Shown here: in pieces, positions 58,899-64,000 of the stretch | Layout of the letters: each line of letters opens with the position of its first letter | Position numbering within the stretch: position 1 is the first letter of the stretch | Translations under genes and position numbers: made by a program | The notes under the pieces: model-generated | Seen by the model: the letters and a program-made list of their open reading frames with translations, nothing else | The model's database searches: none | Told to the model about the DNA's origin: nothing | From: Moniliella sp. 'wahieum' | Lineage: Eukaryota; Basidiomycota; Moniliellomycetes; Moniliellales; Moniliellaceae | Assembly: GCA_003971905.1 (NCBI GenBank) | Contig: RSEE01000028.1 | Coordinates: forward strand, 620,001-684,000 | Length of the DNA stretch: 64,000 nt | Direction of reading: 5' to 3'

Positions 58899-61170
58899 AG
58901 AGAAAACACAAAGAAGAAATCCAAGGCCTGCTCTGCCCGCCCAACGGAAGAAAGGAGGGGGGCAGCCCTACGTGGACGACGGCACAAGTGGAGTCCATTC
59001 CATCGATCGGTGCAGACAAAACTTGCACTTTTCTTTAACTTTCAAAAGACGGGCTTCAAAGATTCAACGTGTTGTTTGTTTCCTGCCATGGTGGAAGCCA
59101 TGTTCAACATGTTGGACTTGACTGAATGTAGTAGTAGCGGTGTGCTGCTGCCACTCAAAGGGCTGTCGCACCCAATGGACGGGGCAGAACATGTGGGGCT
59201 GTGCGTACACCGCCGGAGAACCAAAAGGCCAACACACACACACGGCCATCCACAGCCAGCGCGAAAATTAAAGAGAACGTTTGGGGAGTGCAAAAGCGGT
59301 GCAGAGCCTGAGGGACAAGGACAACACTCCTTGGCCCCTCCCTAGAAACTTGAATTAGGAGCTTCAATAAGCTTCAAGCTTGAGCGCGCGGTCAATCTCA
59401 GTCCGGCCCCCTGCGTGCCGACAAAAGGAGGAGTTGCACGGTTTTACCTTGTAGGCCTTGTCCGGACTTTTATGCTCCTGCTGTAAGAGGCGGATAGGAG
59501 CTCTTTAGTATAGGTGTTTGTATGATACAGACACTAACTTACTAACGTCCGGTGGGCTCGCTGGTGATCCAGGTCGAGCATCTCTACTACGTCTGATGCA
59601 TCTCTTCTCCTTTTCAGACCGCAGTCTGGACGTCCGGTCCGTGTGTCGTCTTGTCCCCATGTTTTTGGCCTGCTGCGCCCAGCTTGTGCTATAGGCATGC
59701 AGAGCCATGTGGAGCCTTGCACGGAAGCTTTTTAGCCTAGTATATTAGGCTTTCTGCCCAAGGTCACAGTGGCCTTTAAGCTATAAGCCGCTGTTACATG
59801 TTATAAGATCGAATCAATCGCTCCCACGCGGCATACCTCTTTCCTACTACATCCTGTGGGGCATGTGACTAGCTCTAGAGACCATATCTCGCTCGCGTAC
59901 AAACAATCTCCTTCTCTACAACCTGCGAGGACCTGACCCAGTCATCGATCATCTACAATCAATGACCAACAATCATTATCACTTGACTACTAGTCAACGT
60001 CAACATTCAACGTTCAACTTGCGCTCCCGCACGACACACACCAAGCTCCCAACTGTCATGTCTTTCCAGCACCGATGCAGCGACGAGGAACTGCCCCAAG
60101 CGAGCAAAATAGGTAGGTACGAGAAGAGACTATGGCGGGAAATGGGGAGATCACAACGAGACAACAGTATGCGTGTTTTCTGCTGAAGAACTGACGAGGC
60201 GGTTGGGAGGAAGAGATATTGCGGGTAAATCCTGGGAAGGTATACGAGAGTGGGAATAAGGACGAAGGTAGCGGATGAAGTTTCATCCATTCAATCGGAG
60301 CTGACCGGCTGACTGGTTATCTTACATCCATCCATCCATCATGAAATAGCGCGACTGTGCCCCTCGGACGCCGGAAGTCCGTGCATGCGAGAGCCGGTTG
60401 GGTAGCACTTGACGAAAATCTCAAACATCCGGCGCCGCGCCGAGGCGCGGGGCGATTAGCGAGGCCTGAGGCACCGAGTTGCTCCTGGGGTACTCCGTAT
60501 TCACTAGCACTGCCCTGCTCAGCGCGCTCACCACTAGTCATCCTAAGGCCTAAGGCCTAATTAACTCCTAAGGCCTAATAGGTCCTCTGGCGCTCTCTGG
60601 CGATGGGGCTGAGCAGGCTGGGGGTTACGTTGTTGGGTGCGCGCGTGAGCGGAGTTTTGGTGCGTCCTGTGGCTTGCTTGGGAAGGCTTGGCGGTCATCG
60701 ATCATCGCCATCGGTCATTAATCATTGGCCTGACAAAAAGTCACAATATCATGCCACAGCCGCCCCGTGCTCCGCGGGGAGCACCGTGCGCGTTGAAAAT
60801 TAACTATTAACCTTGAATAATCATTAATCGTTAACCACATTGTGCTTACGATCGGCCAGAGTATAGATTCGATCCACACTGCCCCTGCGATCTGACGCCG
60901 AGACGTCAGAAGTCCGGTGGAGAGGGCGCAGGCCGGCGTGTGTGCCCCTGCGTCTTCCTCTCCATCGCGCGCACCTGCAGCTCGGCAACGGCTTTTGGTC
61001 TCCCAGGGGCGCAGAGGATCGATCTCGGAATGGAGGGATATATAACCACAGGCCGGTGTCAGCCCTCCTCTCCCTACCGCCACATACTGTCTTTTCTCTC
61101 TCTGGCACTCTCACTACCACTACCACTACCACCAACACAACACCAACACCAACACCACTGCTTCCACAAC
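58899..61170. other. intergenic region with palindromic repeats
   Basis: Contains GCTTCAATAAGCTTCAAGCTTGAGC at about 59360-59383, GTCATCGATCATC at 59942-59954, CCTAAGGCCTAAGGCCTAA at 60542-60560 and CATCGATCATCGCCATCGG at about 60695-60715. A short start-like frame at 60058 (MSFQHRCSDEELPQASKI) ends near a GTAGGTACG donor-like site but has no visible continuation. Confidence 0.55.
60542..60583. repeat. CCTAAGG/AGGCCTAA repeat
   Basis: Three CCTAAGGCCTAA-type units. The inverse word TTAGGCCTTAA occurs at 31199-31214. Confidence 0.7.
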
Positions 61171-61845
61171 ATGCGCCTACCCTCACTAGCACTGCTTTGT
61201 TGGCCTCTGCCTGTGCCGCCGGTATGGTCCAAGCCTTCCCCGCCCCGTCGGCCCCGAATCTCGAAGCTCGCGACGATAGCTCCTCCCCTATTGGCCCTTT
61301 GTCATCCAGCTCAAGGATCAGTGGATCACGCTCAACCAAGACGAGATGGACGTGACGTCCGACAAGGACGCGCGTACCCATTTCCTGTTTACCCCGGCCG
61401 AGTCGAACATGTACGATGTGCACGGTACGATTGGAGGGTACAAGGCGTTTGGGACGAAACGTTTGGCTTTTCTCGCCGGCGGACGATACAGTAGAGTAAG
61501 TGGTACAGGGGCAGAGCAACTACACTCGTGCTACGCACTTTACTGTGGGTCCCTGTACCAAGCACAAGGGCTCTGCCGAGTTTGGGCTGCAGCTCTTCCC
61601 ATGCTCGCTGGTTCGGCGTATGACGAGCAGCCGTCAATCACACAACTACACCACGGATTGGATTCCCTTTGGCGAAAAGGGTCCTACCGAGCCAGGGGAT
61701 ACAACGCGTACGGGTCCTCGAAACCAATGAACGGATGGCGCTTTTACCCGCGCAAGTCGGATGGGTGCGCCTGCAGGCCCAACCCATCGGCAATGGGGTA
61801 GGCGACACATTGCAGTTCCTCAACGAGACATTGTACAAACATTAA
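61171..61845 (+). CDS. small secreted hypothetical protein
   Basis: Start MRLPS at 61171. After a one-base offset within the first six codons the reading is LTSTALLASACAAGMVQAFP, a clear signal peptide with an A-x-A-like end. The mature part continues APSAPNLEARDDSSSPIGP, FVIQLKDQWITLNQDEMDVT, HFLFTPAESNMYDVHGTIGG and YKAFGTKRLAFLAGGRYS. After an offset near 61500 come SNYTRATHFTVGPCTK with potential N-glycosylation sites (NYT) and KGSAEFGLQLFP. The last frame (offset near 61620-61720) ends with LPAQVGWVRLQAQP, then GDTLQFLNETLYKH and stop at 61843-61845. The 5-prime leader is a CACTACCAC/ACACCAAC repeat. Typical of fungal secreted proteins of unknown role; no enzyme motif. Confidence 0.65.
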
Positions 61846-63369
61846 AGGGTATGTCCACCGGACGAAGGACGATGAATTTTGAATGTTGAGCGTTGCCACA
61901 ACATAACCCCCTCTGCCCCACCCGCGCGCTGCCAAATGCGTTTCGATGAGACTGTTGGTTCAAACCCTCGTTTTTCTCCCTTGGCAAAGTCATTTACTTT
62001 CTCATGATGCCCGTAGGCCTCATTAGCCTCTGGTACGTTTCGAATGGGGGCGCGGTCGGGAAAATATTTTCTTTTGCGGACGTTTGAGCCTGAACTTTTG
62101 AGGGATCTCAGGGCTCACGATTGACATGGAGGATGTCAAATCAGTCGATTGATGTTTACTTTGAACAAGTGAACCGTACGGAACGTTGAATGACCACCCG
62201 AGCTTGGGGTCTCTGCGACCAGTAGGCACTCGCTATAGACAGTGCGTGCTCGTAGTTTCGACGTATACGTACCTGTCGGCAAGAAACTCTGTATTCAGCA
62301 ATGAGCCTTATTTAGCATCGACATTGAGGCTTTGGATTTGAGGTTATATATGCCCAGTTCTCTGCCCAGCTGTTTCGATCGTATAATCCCTACTAGAACC
62401 CTCGCCACAGGAGGAAGGGATATGCCAAAGACAATGTGCAGTGTACCATTGTACGTTTTCCTCTTCCACTCTGCCCAAGCAAAGAGTCCAGCGTTGGAGT
62501 GACAACTTCTAAGGAGACAGGCCGCCAAGGAGTAGGGCCGAATCGTCAGGCCTAACGGTGAGAACGACAATACAAAGAAAAGGAAGAACGAAGGAAAAGA
62601 GCCACAAACCCAAACGTGTCCGTGCCAATCACCTCCGTCCAACCGTCCCAAGGGCCAAGAAAGAAAAGGATAAGCGTGGTAGCAGGGGGGGTGGCAGAGG
62701 GGGTCGGATGGGCATACGTGCGGGTAGGCGAATCATATTCTTCTTAATGGTTGGTCGTCAACATGTGAACGAGACAGGGTGGTGTGCTACAGATGACCTC
62801 CTTGCTCGGGCCTGCCGGGGTGCACAGGAACGTCTCACCTCGGTTGCTCCCTTCCTCTAGTATATCTCCGCCTGCATTCTCTCACGGATGTACTTGCGTG
62901 TTGCGATGCGGCTACGAATACTTCCGTTGCTCTCTACCATTTACTGTGGAGCTTGGTACCCCAAGTGTGCAACCCCAAAGCACTTACGCTTACGGTGTAG
63001 GCTGTATCTGAGCACGATAGCACTGCATCTAGTCCATCCAAGACAAATGGATTTGGATTTTGAGTCACCCGCCCAAGCCCGAGCGGGTGTATGAATGCCC
63101 GTGTCGAGCAGACGCAGAGGATCATGCAACCCAGGACCGTGTCAATCAGGAGGGCTGGGGGAGAAGAGGGGGAAGAAGCATGACAAGTGACAGGAGGGAA
63201 GAGAGACCTCACTTCTCATTCCCCAGAATTCAAATACCTAGCAACGCACTGCACGGCTACCGCAACGCAACGCAACGCAATGCAGCGCGGGGCATGGAAC
63301 GATGTGGGCTACCCATAGATGGCCCGATCCGACCGGGAGGGAGACACACACGGCCGACCGAGCCCGCGC
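61846..63369. other. intergenic region
   Basis: No gene recognised between the secreted protein and eL14. Open frames at 62295-62651 (minus) and 62558-62860 (plus) lack features. An ACGCAACGCAACGCAACGCAA tandem word lies at 63260-63282, near the 3-prime end of eL14. Confidence 0.45.
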
Positions 63370-63805
63370 CCGCACGTGGGAAACACGCAGCGCTTCGCGG
63401 CGGTCTTCTTGAGCTCTTGGCCAAGAGCTTCCTCCGCTGCTGCTTGAGGTGGGTGATTTCGAAGCGTTGGGAAGTCGGGGTGGTAGACTTCTAGCCTGAC
63501 GGGCAGCCAGGTCTTGGCCCAGTTGGACGCTGCCACTTCTCGGCCACACCGGCCTTTTCAAGTACTTCTTTCGACCTTGGAGCGAGCTGCCGCGGGGCAA
63601 GTCCTTGACCACAAACTTGGTAAGGATCAAACTTGTACTGGAACGCTTGGCGTGCCACGCCGGTCGTGGGCCCGTCAATTATGGCCCGGTTGGCATCGAT
63701 GATCTCGGCAATGACGGCCAACTTGCCATGATCGGCGACGTTCGTCGTTGATCAGCACACACGGCCCCTCGACGAAACGCTTGAAAGAGGATACTGGCTC
63801 GACAT
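63370..63805 (-). CDS. RPL14: 60S ribosomal protein L14 (eL14)
   Basis: Cytosolic large-subunit protein. A likely start at 63805 directly follows a GTGCAG acceptor. MSSQYP then, with a one-base offset, SFKRFVEGPCVLIND; this implies a 5-prime UTR intron from a GTACGTGGC donor near 63890. The family core follows after an offset: VADHGKLAVIAEIIDANRAI, IDGPTTGVARQAFQYKF, then LILTKFVVKDLPRGSS. KKYL/EVLEKAGVAEKWQR, SNWAKTW and LTxFQRFEITHLKQQRRKLL come next. At least four single-base offsets occur in 400 bp. The C-terminus is a basic KKTAAKR-like tail whose stop I cannot fix. Without the first offset, the N-terminus could instead be spliced from an exon beyond 63890 (VVLS-HVEPVSSFKRF). Family assignment is firm, boundaries are not. 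Confidence 0.82.
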
Positions 63806-64000
63806 CTGCACCACAGGCAAAAGCGCAAGGAAGGAAGGGTTAGTGGTGCGAGGGGGAGGGCGACTGCAGGGCCAAGGCCACGTACGGGAAAGGACGACCT
63901 TGGAGAGAGATGGAGAGAAACAAGCGACCGCTGGGAGACACCGTGCGTGGTCTTCGGGCGAACGGGACGGGGGCGCTACAGCGCACGCGGGTTGCGTGCT

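Overview
The window is nuclear DNA of a GC-rich, gene-dense, filamentous or yeast-like fungus. Dikarya is likely; I lean to Basidiomycota from the ribosomal protein eL18 and the intron style, but this is not proven. It carries cytosolic ribosomal proteins eL18 and eL14, CCT theta, CDC7 kinase, an ARS2/SERRATE zinc-finger protein, mitochondrial IF-2, a mitochondrial rhomboid protease and a peroxisomal-type carrier. Many of these genes are split by short introns of about 60-180 bp. Most donors read GTACGT and acceptors end in CAG or TAG. No rRNA, tRNA, CRISPR, phage or intact transposon was recognised.

Layout. 0.7-7 kb: two low-complexity hypothetical proteins, both minus. 7.8-9.7 kb: a JEN1-type monocarboxylate transporter (minus). 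9.7-13 kb: repeat-rich intergenic DNA with one doubtful gene. 13.1-17.5 kb: CCT8 and cyanase (minus), then pyrroline-5-carboxylate reductase (plus). 17.8-20.7 kb: an unidentified protein and a PCP1-type rhomboid (minus). 21.1-24.8 kb: mitochondrial IF-2 (minus) divergent from a peroxisomal enoyl-CoA isomerase (plus). 25.5-29.2 kb: ARS2/SERRATE (plus) convergent with a non-canonical triosephosphate-isomerase-like protein (minus). 29.5-34.8 kb: mostly repeat-rich intergenic DNA with two weak gene calls. 35.0-39.5 kb: PMP34/ANT1-like carrier, eL18 and a Ser/Thr/Pro-rich single-pass membrane protein, all plus. 42.5-45.1 kb: a large proline-rich protein with five tandem Cys modules (plus). 45.1-53.5 kb: a gene-poor tract. 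53.5-58.9 kb: CDC7 (minus), a YwnB-like Rossmann protein (plus) and a bacterial-type RhlE DEAD-box helicase (minus). 61.2-61.8 kb: a small secreted protein (plus). 63.4-63.8 kb: eL14 (minus).

Most conserved genes are interrupted by one or more single-base frame offsets, often in C or G runs, while the protein homology continues intact across the break. I read this as residual indel error in a long-read assembly, not as a set of pseudogenes. CDS spans are therefore given across the breaks.

No operon-like system is evident. Functional themes are organic-acid uptake and fatty-acid or peroxisomal metabolism (JEN1, enoyl-CoA isomerase with a C-terminal AKL, PMP34-like carrier), nitrogen and proline metabolism (cyanase, P5C reductase), mitochondrial maintenance (IF-2, rhomboid) and housekeeping. 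The most unusual items are the five-module Cys protein, the bacterial-looking RhlE and YwnB-like pair, the TPI-like enzyme with an altered N-terminal motif, and a set of short palindromic intergenic repeats.
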